Source of the DNA: Tricholomella constricta | Taxonomy: Eukaryota; Basidiomycota; Agaricomycetes; Agaricales; Lyophyllaceae | Assembly (NCBI GenBank): GCA_013368375.1 | Contig: JAACJP010000006.1 | Span: forward strand, 1,382,727 to 1,446,726 | Length of the DNA: 64,000 bases | Direction: 5' to 3' | Part shown: piece by piece, positions 18,016 to 28,451 of the stretch | Position numbering within the stretch: position 1 is the first letter of the stretch | Layout of the letters: the number at the start of each line of letters is the position of its first letter | Made by a program: the position numbers and the translations under genes | Notes under the pieces: model-generated | Databases searched by the model: none | What the model saw: only the letters and a program-made list of their open reading frames with translations | Told to the model about the DNA's origin: nothing

Positions 18016-21000
18016 ATGTCTCATAAACGGCGCCAGCAGTTCGACGTTGATCGATATGTACCACCTAACTCTCGCCAACCAGGTGTAGTGCGACACCACA
18101 TCGCCTACGAAGGTGTCACATGCGACTCTGTGCATGCGACACGTACTTACCTCAATGTCCCGTCCATGTCCAATGCCACTGCAACTCCAGCTAACGCCCT
18201 CATCTCGTGGAACGGCTCGACTCCTGTCGATGACACTGGGCACCTTCCCTGGGACTGGATGGAGCCCGACTTCATGCATGATGACACCGTCACTTCCCCC
18301 TGAATCGAGACCATAAAACGCCGACGGACTATGGCGACGGTATATTCTCTCCTTTCAATCATTACTTACCTCTGATACCATGTCCAGGACAATCCTCTAC
18401 TGCTCTGGGAGCCCGAAATCGACACATACCTTCAAGAACTTCTCAATCATGAGAGCCCGGGACAACTTTGTTGTGGTAGGTGCCATGAGGATTATAGTAG
18501 TACACAGCAGCCCCTCTTTCGTTGCGTCGACTGCTTAGATACTCGCCTTTTCTGCAACTCGTGCATCATCAGTGATCATCGCACATCACCGTTTCATCGT
18601 GTCAAGGTTAGTTGAGCCGATCTCGTCGTGTCGTCTAAGTTGACTGATTTAAATTAGTTATGGAATGGGTCATTTTTTAAGAATACTAGCTTGAAGGTGC
18701 TCGGGCTCCGGTTGCAACTTGGCCATGCCATCGGCGGCTCTTGTATGAATCCCGTACCAGCTTTCAATGACAATTTTGTCGTTCTCGATGCCAACGGTAT
18801 CCACCATGTTGGGCTGGACTTCTGCGACTGTGCACATTCGATCCCACGTAATATACAGCTACTCCGTTCGCGGCTGTTCCCTGCCACCACCATTGACCCG
18901 AAAACTGCCGCCACCTTTTCACTTTTGGAATCCTTCCAGCTCTTGTCTTTCATGTCGAAGATTTCAGCCTTCGAATTCTATCAAACTTTGGCCCGGCGGA
19001 CCGAAAATATGGGCTCTGACACCCTGCCTGTATGTTTTGCTGTTCCCCTGTTCCCCTCAATATTTGCCTCTCTAAACTGTTTGACAGGATCGGTACGGGA
19101 CTTTTTTACGGATGGTCCGTGAATGGCGGCACCTAAAAATGCTCAAACGCGCTGGTCGCGGACATGATGTTTCGGGTGTCAAGGGCACGAAGCCAGGCGA
19201 GTGCGCTGTCCTTTGCCCTGCATGTCCGCTGCCGGGTATCAATCTGCCGGCAGATTGGAAGGACGCCCCAGAGAGTAAACAGTATGTACATCATTGTTAT
19301 CAAGAAATTACCTCTAATATTTTCGTAGATGGTTATATACCTTATTTGTCGGGATCGATGTGAATTTCAGGCTGAAACGCCTCAAAGTGTCGAGCGATAA
19401 TCGCGACCCCGGTCTCAACCATGGCTATGCGTACTTTGTCGAAGATCGCAAGTTCAAGGTATATCTTGCCGAGTACAGTGACTTGATCCCCGATGACACC
19501 AGCACATGTTCCAATCACGACGCCATCAAATCGGCAAGCATACGCGGAGGCAAAGGTATCGATGCGAGCGGCACTGGGAAGACTGAATGCGCAAGGCATG
19601 ATATGAAGCGCCCTGTATCCGTTGGTGACCTTCAAAAGGGTGAAAGGTCAGCACCATTGGCGCAACACGCATTAGCTTTGTCACTGATCCTCATCACAGA
19701 TATGTAAATATGGACTACGTATTTCTCTCGAGCATGTCACAAAATGTGCCCAAGCGCATCGTAGTGTCATACGACATCGCTTGCCAGTGGGGTCGTAACC
19801 TGGCTTCCCGTTGCTCCTGCTACCCACCGAATCTCTTCGATAACCTTGATTTCATCTATCTTGTACCGAAATTCCATCTCCCTGCTCATCGGCCCGAATG
19901 TCACGTCAACTTCTCATTTAATTTTACGCCTTACGTTGGTCGCACTGACGGTGAGGCCCCAGAGCGTGGATGGGCGGCCATCAATGCGATTGCCGGGAGT
20001 ACAAAAGAAATGGGACCTGGCTCTCGTCGCGATACACTCGACGATCATTTTGGGGACTACAATTGGAGGAAGGTTGTAAATCTGGGTATGTAGTTTCGCT
20101 TTCGTTCTCCCGCAGGATGTTCATCAATTTCCTGCCCTTTAGCACCAACATTACTACGGAAGATGAAGGAGGCGATAGCTCAGAGGTCAGAGCATGTCGA
20201 GGCTTTCGAGCATTTCGACGCTGCTCTGCCTGAGGAGGACACGCGCCAATGGACTCAAATGGTCCAGGCTTGGGAACGCGATGGAAAGATGACAAATCCT
20301 TTCGCCCCAAAGATGCAAAGTACGTCTTGTATCGTTGTCTTTGTATTGTGATTCCTTCGCTGATCTTCATGTTTGATAGAGATCACCGAAAATGCAGTCC
20401 GGCTTGAACTTGCCATGGAGGACCATGCCAAGTTAAAAGAAGACCTCACCTCCGAAATCCATGAAGACGTCTCCCCAAGCAGACTCATCGCGCAAGGGCT
20501 GGAGCTCGAGGATCATCAGTAAGGAGTACATTTTCCCATCTCATCAGTCACTAATCACGATACTTGATAGACGCATTCTTCGCGCTGACGAGAAGTCATT
20601 GGGGCCGCATTCAACAAATCTTCAACGTTCGAAGGTTATCGAACGTGACAATTGCTTATGGCGGAAGGTTGAAGCCTGGATCAGCATCCAGCAACTGTAC
20701 ATGCCCGGGGTTGCCATTCTTCGTTCACGGGCGGAGCGCGCAGGCGGCGACGAGCCTGTTTCTACCTTCAACATCGAGCTTCTCCTCCCCTCCAGCATCG
20801 TCAACCTGGTTCATTGCGACATCAAATTCTTCCAATACGAGTGGCGCCTGCGAATCGCTCAAGCCCATGGCGCGCTTCACGACATCCGCCGGGGAATCCT
20901 TCTATGCTCGCAAATGTACAAGTCGAAGGACAAGCTTATTCGAGGCCAACGTATGCAAACACGGAGTCTAGCCCTTATCAAGTCCGTCAATGATCGTATT

Positions 21001-21577
21001 TCTGCGGCAGCACAGAAATATCGCGTGGTTTACGACGCACTTCAGCAACTCGACAAGAAGTTGAAAATGGTGGGCTGGAACAATTCACTTTTACCTTTAA
21101 CAGATCATGACTTGCGAGGGCTCACTGCCGCTGAGGATGACGTGTCCGAGGGTCGGCGTACCATGTCGTGGATCTGGACAGTGACCGACGGCGATGACGG
21201 TATGGAAGGCGCTGGGAAACAAGAAGGTACAGAATTAATTTATCACAGAGTCCATTTTTTAATGATTGTTTATCGTAGCCCTTTGCATTGAGTGGTGCAA
21301 GGCTAGAGCACGGGCGCACCGGTGGCAGGAGGAATGTCTCCTGTTGGAAGAAGAGATGCGACGTGTCATCGCATTCTTCCAATATCAGGAAGCTCGATGG
21401 CGGGCACTTGCATCGGTACCGCGTCCAGACCTCCCCTCCGTCGCAGGCATCCAGTCTTACGCCCTTCGACAAGCCGACATACAGTCCCGACTGGCATTGA
21501 CCTGTATAAACACTTGGGAAGGGGTTCCTCAACTGCTGGCGCCACAGGGGACTAGAATTCACGTAGAGTGCCATTAA
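18016..21577 (+). pseudogene. KDZ (Kyakuja-Dileera-Zisupton) transposase with CxC2-like cysteine cluster
   Basis: DDE-type transposase of the KDZ DNA transposon superfamily. Ten exons join in phase: 18016-18339, 18388-18606, 18658-19029, 19088-19281, 19329-19646, 19700-20085, 20143-20319, 20380-20518, 20571-21226, 21279-21577 (about 1027 codons, full length for the family). The N-terminal cysteine cluster (CCGRCHEDY...FRCVDC...FCNSC) leads into the WNGSFF/LGLRLQLGH block. The catalytic core shows GDLQKGERYVNMDY, SYDIACQW and the DGEAPERGWA glutamate region; the C-terminus is coiled coil. The one defect is an in-frame TGA at 18301-18303, probably from CGA. A weak alternative donor (GTCACT at 18289) would splice the stop out in phase, so the gene might still be functional. 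Confidence 0.88.
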
Positions 21578-21899
21578 ATTCATATTCTATCAATACATTT
21601 TTTCCTATGTTTTTTCCTCTTTTATTGGTCGTAAAAATCAGATTTGGAATGAGGGACAAGATCTGGACAGAGACGATCGCCCATTCGGTGCAAGATCTGC
21701 AAGGCCACGATTGTCTATTTGGTGCCTGCCGCACGGTCAAGAATTGATGTGATCACAAAGAGCGGGCTTGTCCGAATAGGGAGTCGCGGCGGCGCTGTGG
21801 ACAACAACGAGGAGGCGCTACATGGCTCGTGGTAATGCTCCCAAGCACAAGTATTCATTACAAGTAAGTGATATATCAGAGGGTCCTCTAATTAAAGCT

Positions 21900-22313
21900 A
21901 TTTAATGTATCAAGGTATGGCTTCTCATTACAATGGTTTATATATCAACATGCCTGGGTCTGGTGGCTGCCTTTTATTACGACTTCGACAAAAAGGAGCG
22001 TCGATCGACCGAGCCATCGACCCAGCCTCCACTAGAATGCTGGAATAACGCGGACCTCGAAGTCTGTGCTAACGCCAAATTCCGGATAATCTCCGAGCCT
22101 CTTGTCAAAGATCAACTGTTTGCTCTCGTGCCGCCAGAGGGCCAGTCTCTGCTTCCATGGATGATTTCGGTATGGGAGCTGTTCTGGGACGCCAATCAAT
22201 CTAGAGTGATGAACCAACGAAGGCCACAGGCAGATTGGGATGTCAAGACATCCGGTGGATTTCTGACGTTCGAGAACTTTATGGCGGCGCTTGGCCGTAA
22301 ACCTCGTCTTTAG
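21900..22313 (+). pseudogene. FunK1-like kinase, C-terminal fragment (copy 1)
   Basis: Open frame corresponding to the last third of the kinases that follow (AAFYYDFDKKERRS, then SLLPWMISVWELFW, ending FMAALGRKPRL). The catalytic loop and N-lobe are missing. It ends at the same relative stop as copy 3 and its 3' flank is repeated after copy 3. Confidence 0.7.
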
Positions 22314-22830
22314 ACATTCTTAACTGCTCAGTCCATCCTGTCCTTTTTGATAAATTTTGTCTGCGTGTATGTATAGCGATCAATGTTAGACGATAAAGCA
22401 CAACTCTGATGTAGCTTTCGCGGTAATGCAATATGGGATACTTAAATGAACGTCAGCAGTTGATGGGCTCGAATGGTGTCTCGAGTGATGGACCACCCAA
22501 AATGGACTTCTACCGTATGAAGAAGTCCGTCCCTCCCTCGGTCTTTAATGCGGACGTGACGACGAGAGTGAGGTCCAGTGGACCATCTGGGGATCGTCAC
22601 AGACGACAGGCCACAAATCCGCGACGCAAACTCGCCCATCTGACCTTTGAATCTTCATTGTTTGATCTAAGTATTCAGGTAACGCTTATAATACAACATC
22701 ATTTGCTATGGAACGTACATCCCAGTCAAGCACTCGTAAAGTTGCGGAAGCTGCAGAGCTGGTAATTAAGCAGGTATGATCCATGTGTGATGAGGTTGGA
22801 GGCCTCACCTGAAATGCGATGCTCCGGGTG
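22240..22830 (+). repeat. Segmental duplication, left copy (kinase 3' end plus flank)
   Basis: About 590 bases from the kinase C-terminus through the 3' flank to the start of the next unit, near-identical to about 25010-25585. Small indels separate the copies. It defines the unit of the FunK1 tandem array. Confidence 0.75.
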
Positions 22831-23722
22831 TTTCGTGCATCGTCTTCTTTGCCAAGCGGACAGCTGAAGAACTGGGACTCCGTCGAGTCAAGCTGCTCAA
22901 CGCCTATCCTTTTGAAGGTTTGGAGGAGCATACACTGTTAATGAAGTCGTATGGCAGGTTGTGGGAGGTCGGGAGTGTTGAAGCTTTTCAAGACGTGTTT
23001 GTAGATTGCTTGGAGTGTGAGTAGACAATCCGCCTCTCTGTCGCTGTCTTGCTGAAAACCTTCTAGGCCACTATCACGCATACACTGATGCCAAAGTTTT
23101 GCATCGGGACCTGAGCGAGAACAATCTCATGTTCAAGCGCACCGACGACACTAGTGACGGCAAGATCAAGGGAATTCTTAATGACTGGGACATGGCTTCG
23201 GGCGTGGAGGCTAACGACGAGATTTTGCCTTCCACCGCGACACACCGCACTGGAACTATCCCTTTCATGGCAATCGATCTTCTGGTCGTAAATCGACGCC
23301 CTCCCCCTCATCTTTTCCGCCACGACCTCGAGTCCTTTTTCTATATCCTAATCTGGGCTGCCTTCTATTATGACTTCGACAAAAAAGAGCGTCGATCGAC
23401 CGAGCCATCGACCCAGCCTCCACTAGAACGCTGGAATAACGCGGACCTCAAGGGCTGTGCTAACAGCAAGATGGCATTCCTATTTAATTCTATTGCCAGA
23501 GAACAATTACTCGCTCTCGTGCCGCCAGAGAACCAGTCTCTGCTTCCATGGATGCGTTCAGTGTGGTTGCTTTTTTCGAAGGCCAATGTTGTTAGAGGAA
23601 CAAACTTCGATACACCAGAAGCCGGTTGGGATGACAAGACATTAGGTGGATTTCTGACGTTTGAGAAATTTATGGAGGCGCTTGGCCGTAAACCTCGTCA
23701 TCAAACATCTTCAGCTGTTTAG
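22708..23722 (+). pseudogene. FunK1-type fungal protein kinase (copy 2), N-lobe reduced
   Basis: Fungus-specific FunK1 kinase C-lobe: catalytic loop LHRDLSENNL (HRD intact), a DWD in place of the DFG/DFD metal-binding motif, TGTIPFMA activation/P+1 region and the HDLESFFYIL helix. A short candidate first exon begins at ATG 22708 (MERTSSQSSTRK) with a donor at 22774. The block from about 22845 reads into the kinase and is joined to the catalytic loop by an intron at 23017-23066. The glycine loop and most of the N-lobe are absent compared with full FunK1 proteins, so it is probably a truncated copy. Typical substrates of FunK1 kinases are unknown. Confidence 0.7.
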
Positions 23723-24225
23723 TCTACGGTAGGGGCCCTGGCCATATAGCAATTGACGGTAGGCAATTGAGAGCAAGTCTCATATATACCTTTTACCAAG
23801 ATGTAGTACGATTGAGATGAAATATGATATTGCAGAATTATGAGCCGTGTAAAGTGTGTGCAGTCATGACTATAATCCTTGTTTTTGCGACAGTTTTTGG
23901 GATCGAATAGTCGCGCTTGTCCAAATCAAGTCCTGGGCACCCATGCACCATATTTCGAGACGCTCTTCCCTCACTATAAATTTGTTTGGGACCTTGACCA
24001 CAAACCACTAGGCTTGATACTGCAGTAATTATTCCATAAACGGAACAACAAAATTTTTGAATCAGCGTCAAGCCCCACTCCCTGATACAACACTGTGTAT
24101 TACCATCAAGGCGGCTGGGTTCGAGTCGAACAAACCACTTGAACTTCGGTCCTCCTGACCTTATCCAAACACCATCACATTGTGTGTCCACTCAACTTAT
24201 TCAGGAGGTCAAGTTTGCTGCTACG

Positions 24226-25084
24226 ATGACTGTTGAGCGGGTGCACCTTCTCCGGGTCGATCTCCTGGAATCCAATTCTGCTATGGATAATGCTGAGAAC
24301 AAGTGGATAACTCAAGCTTCTGGAAAACTGTGGGAAGTCGGCAGTATTGAAGCGTTCCAAGATGTGTTCGTGGATTGCTTGGAAGGTGAGCGATTAATTT
24401 GATTTCCCTTGGGTTTCCCTTCATCTTTCAATTCAACGCTGCTTGCTAGGTCACTACCACGCATTCGCAAATTCGAAAGTTCTACATCGGGTTCTGAGCG
24501 CGAACAATCTCAGATTCAGGTGCACCGATAATACCAGTGGGAAGGCCAAAGGAATTCTCACTGACTGGGACATGGCTTCGGACGTGAAGGCTAACGACGA
24601 TATTTTGCCCTCCACCGCGACACACCGCACTGGAACTATCCCATTCATGGCGATCGATCTTCTGATCGTAAACAAACGCCCTCCCCCTCATCTTTTCCGC
24701 CACGACCTCGAGTCCTTTTTCTATATCCTTGTCTGGGCTGCCTTTTATTACGACTTCGACAAAAAGGAGCGTCGAGAGACTAAGCCTTTACCACAGCTGG
24801 AAGAAGAGTGGAATAACGCAGACCTCAAGGGCTGTGCTAACAGCAAGAAGGGATTCCTAACCGATCCTGATGCCCGAAATGAACTGTTTGCTCTCGTGCC
24901 GCTAGAGGGCCAGTCTCTGCTTCCATGGATGAATTCGGTATGGTTGCTTTTTTGGAAGGCCAGGTATTCTAGAGGAACACATGTACTCATGACGCCAGAA
25001 GCCGGTTGGGATGACAAGACGTCGGGTGGAGTTCTAACGTTCGAGAACTTTATGGAGGCGCTTGGCCGTAAACCTCGTCTTTAG
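24226..25084 (+). pseudogene. FunK1-type kinase (copy 3) with lost catalytic aspartate
   Basis: Two exons, 24226-24385 and 24450-25084, joined across a 64-nt intron, giving the same C-lobe as copy 2. The catalytic loop reads LHRVLSANNL: the HRD aspartate, the catalytic base, is valine. The rest of the C-lobe (DWDMAS, TGTIPFMA, HDLESFFYIL) is kept. The N-lobe is missing and the region before 24226 shows no matching kinase sequence. It is a pseudokinase or a decaying copy. Confidence 0.7.
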
Positions 25085-25585
25085 ACATTCTTAACTGCTC
25101 AGTCCATCCTCTCCTTTTTGATAAATTTTGTCTGCACATATGTATAGCGATCAATGTTAGACGATAGAGCACAACTCTGATGTAGCTCTCGCGGTAATGC
25201 AATATGGGATACTTAAATGAACGTCAGCAGTTGATGGGCTCGGATGGTGTCTCGTGGACCACCCAACATTGGATCTGTACCACATGAAGAAGTCCGTCCC
25301 TCCGTCGGTCTTTAGGGTGGACGTGACGACGAGAGTGAGGTCTGATGGACCATCTGGGGATTGATCACACGACAGGCCCTCGCCCATCTGACCTTTGAAT
25401 CTTCATTGTTTGATCTAAGTATTCAGATAGCACTTATAATACAACGTTTACTGTCCAATGGAACGTACATCCCATTCAAGCACTCGGAAAGTTGAGGAAG
25501 CTGCAGAGCTGTGAGTGATGATAATTAAGCAGGCATGATCCATGTGTGATGAGGTTGGAGGCCTCACCTGAAATGCCCCGGGTGT
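25010..25585 (+). repeat. Segmental duplication, right copy
   Basis: Near-identical to about 22240-22830. It includes the start of a further kinase unit (ATG near 25458, MERTSHSSTRK), which stops after about 19 codons, so a fourth unit has been lost. Confidence 0.75.
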
Positions 25586-25880
25586 TTCGTGCTTTGATGA
25601 AGATATCAAGATGATGGCAGTCGCTTTGCGCACTTTCTAAGGATGTACTTCATCGGTGGGATTAAATTAACGAACGTCCCACAGCATAGGTGTATGTGCG
25701 TGGATCGAACTCGGAGCAGACTCCCGCACTTTAGTAGAGTGAGACTGGCGTGGGGTCTGGACAAGTGCACCCCGCCCTGCATCCCATACACACACAAAAT
25801 AAAAAATCGAGGTGGACTTTGTCCACCCACCGTTCACTCGCTCGCGATTGGACTGGGAATGATACGTGTGCAGTGGCGTA

Positions 25881-27951
25881 TCATGGAATTGGTACCGCGG
25901 TGTCGCTCACACGGGGGCGGATCATGAGAATCTCATTGTCGCCCAGATCCTCTGCGACCTTCTGTTCGCCCATACCTGCCTGGCTGGAAGGCAGCTGCTG
26001 CGCGCCGAGAGGGTGGTCCGCCTCCTCTTGTGGCCCATCCGCCGGAGCACCAGTAGCCACGTCATGACCAGTCTCTGCGTTGCGGACGCCACTACGACTT
26101 TCGCTTCTCGCGCTCGAGGGCGCAACAGCAGCAGCCGGCAGTTGTGAATCTGATGGAAGGTCTACTGGTTCAGAAAAGACCTCTTCCCCTGGCAGTGTTA
26201 GCAAGACAGGAAAAAGGGGTGTTTCGAGGTCCATGGAGCGCTCGCCGCCATCTGTGCTCTCCTCGACCTCACCAGCAAGTTCGCCAGAATCAAGACCCTC
26301 TGGACGCACTCGATCGGCATTGATAATGACAGCCTTTGCTTCTGCTTCCGCATCAGGGTGGTGATCTGAGTTTTTAGAGAACGCCTCTTCCATAGTGCCT
26401 TTACTCCGATCACGCAATTCGGAGTCAATAATGCTAAGGAGCGCAGCACGCTCTGCGCGAAAGGCGTCGATTTGTGCGGATAGTAAACGTATCTCGTCGT
26501 CGAGACGCTGGAGCACGCTATTGGGTGAAGTAATGGGGGGTGATGGCGATGACGTGTGAGGTCGACGGCGGCTGGCGGACGAGCGGGATTGGTCACTAGG
26601 TAGATGGTCAGCGTCGTCAGCTATATGTGCAATGAGTGTTCCGGGGGTCGATGATGGTGTCCTTCGAGGACTTGGAGTTTGAGGAAGGGCTCGCGGCGTT
26701 ATCCTGGCGCCGTAAACGATACGCGAAGGGGTGAGCGGAGTGAGGTTTTGATGAAGATGTGTTTGGGTTTCCAATCGACGGTCTGGGGGTTCATGATGAG
26801 ATAATTGACGTTCCTTAGTACGTCCACGTTCAGGTGATGGCGGATGAGGCAATGTATCTATGTCGGGCTGTAACAAGAGTATTGGTGGCGGCGGCGGTGT
26901 AGGTGCCTGTTGCGATCGTTGAACCTGCGCGTCTGTTTTTAAACGTGCGTTCTCAAGCTGCGATCGCATGAGATGGGTCCTGCAGGTAAAGCGGCAAAAA
27001 CGCACAGTTCTGAAGAGATTCCGGACCTCCTGTTCTAGAGTCCTATTTTTCGCTCGTGTCTGAACGAATAACGACGATATCTCTGCCCGGTTCAAATCTC
27101 GTGGCGTCTCCGGCCCCTTCCCTTTTCTCTTCCCTTTCCCTTTCACATTCACGTGTTGGCCTCGCACGGCGGAAGGAGTTGAGGTGCCGGTGTGTTGAGC
27201 CCATGTCTCGAGTGCAGCGTCACGGCTGGCTACTTGGGCCTCAAGTGTATGGACACGAGCTCGTGTCTGCGCGTGGGCCTGACGTTCGAGCAACAGTTCA
27301 TGCTTGAGGGCGCGGATGATCCCGTCGGCGTACATGTTTTCCCGCATTCCTTGGGATTGAGCGGGTTGAACGAAGAGATTGTGTGTGATCTCGGTCCCCA
27401 AAGGATCTGGTGGTGTTAACCAGCCAATCGCATCAATTGAATATTTTGACGCGTTGACTTCCTTCCAGGGCTGATTGACTGACCTGTATAGCTCGAGACC
27501 TGAAAATTGCTACAAGGCCATGACTTAAAATCGTTATGGCTCTTTTCAACTATAGCAAGTCTCAGCATGCAGGTTTAAACAAAAAAATCAGAAGTTGCGT
27601 ACCTCGGTTGATCAACTCAAGTACAGCTTCGCGAAGCTCATCTCTTTCTCTTTCCACTTCCCCCAGAACGACGTTGTTCCTGCATAATTTTTGTTCCAAG
27701 ACTTTTCGGATTCTCAATCCCTCATCAAGGTCTTTTCTGTATTGTTGCACTAGTTCGTCCAAAGTATCAAGGGTCGAAATCTGCTGCTGTTGGAGAAGCG
27801 ATGTCCTGGCCTTGTAGGCTTGAATTTGCGACTCAAGATATTCGATCTGCAATTAAGTATTGTCCATGAGGTCTTGGTTGGTCGCATGGTACCATTTACT
27901 ACTCACTTGGTCGTTCCGCGTGATATTCACCGATTCTAGATTCCTGGCCAT
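25881..27951 (-). CDS. Coiled-coil protein of unknown function
   Basis: Three exons in phase: 27951-27907, 27846-27603 and 27499-25881, giving 635 residues. The N-terminal 100 residues are an uninterrupted coiled coil (IEYLESQIQAYKARTSLLQQ, then LEQKLCRNNVVLGEVERERD). A conserved-looking block follows (NQPWKEVNASKYSIDAIGWL, then TPPDPLGTEITHNLF), then a second helical segment (ADGIIRALKHELLLERQAHA), a basic patch (GKGKRKGKGPE), long Pro/Ser-rich disorder, another short coiled coil (VLQRLDDEIRLLSAQIDAFR) and an acidic tail. Extent and intactness suggest a real host gene, perhaps a scaffold; no catalytic motif is seen. The second intron (103 nt) is longer than its neighbours. Confidence 0.75.
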
Positions 27952-28094
27952 TTAAAATGGCGCCTTATAGTGAGCTCAGTTGAAACTCACACTGCAAGTG
28001 CTTGTGGAACTGTTTCAAGGTTGGTCCATGCGTCCTGCTGATATGAACTTACTTGGGTTAGGGTTATATTTCCAGACGGCCGTTGAGTCAGCAG

Positions 28095-28182
28095 GCCCGC
28101 CTAGCTCAATCGGCTAGAGCGTCAGACTTTTACGACTGTTTAGAATATCTGAAGGCTGCGAGTTCGACCCTCGCGGTGGGCT
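28095..28182 (+). tRNA. tRNA-Lys(UUU) with a 14-nt intron
   Basis: The 7-bp acceptor stem pairs 28095-28101 with 28175-28181 (one G-U), followed by discriminator T. The D arm, anticodon stem TCAGA/TCTGA, variable loop and T arm (GCGAG-TTCGACC-CTCGC) are all present. The loop C-TTTTA-A gives anticodon TTT. An intron at 28133-28146 interrupts it after position 37, the canonical place for eukaryotic tRNA introns. Confidence 0.95.
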
Positions 28183-28451
28183 AATAAGCAAAGACCAATG
28201 CATTTTTTTCATTGTCACTGACAGAATGAGATCCTTCAATGCGAATTTTAGCACTCAAAACTATTGACACTTTTGTCTTGATATCAACGAAAAATTACCA
28301 TGGCGTCGGCCGGGTGTCCCTGGTAGATGTAGTTACACGTCGTGGCAGCCTTGCCACGAGAATTTTTGAAGATGTAATATCATTTACATAGGCGAAATAG
28401 CATAGACATCATATTTGATTGCGTTACGATCCAATGATTAGAATTAGACAT
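28183..28451. other. Intergenic, no gene seen
   Basis: AT-rich spacer between the tRNA and the convergent HAUS6-like gene. No open frame or repeat of note. Confidence 0.6.

Noticed and set aside
26980..27010. Extra 26-nt intron in the coiled-coil gene
   Set aside because: GT..AG ends exist, but removal breaks the frame and the length is below usual fungal introns.
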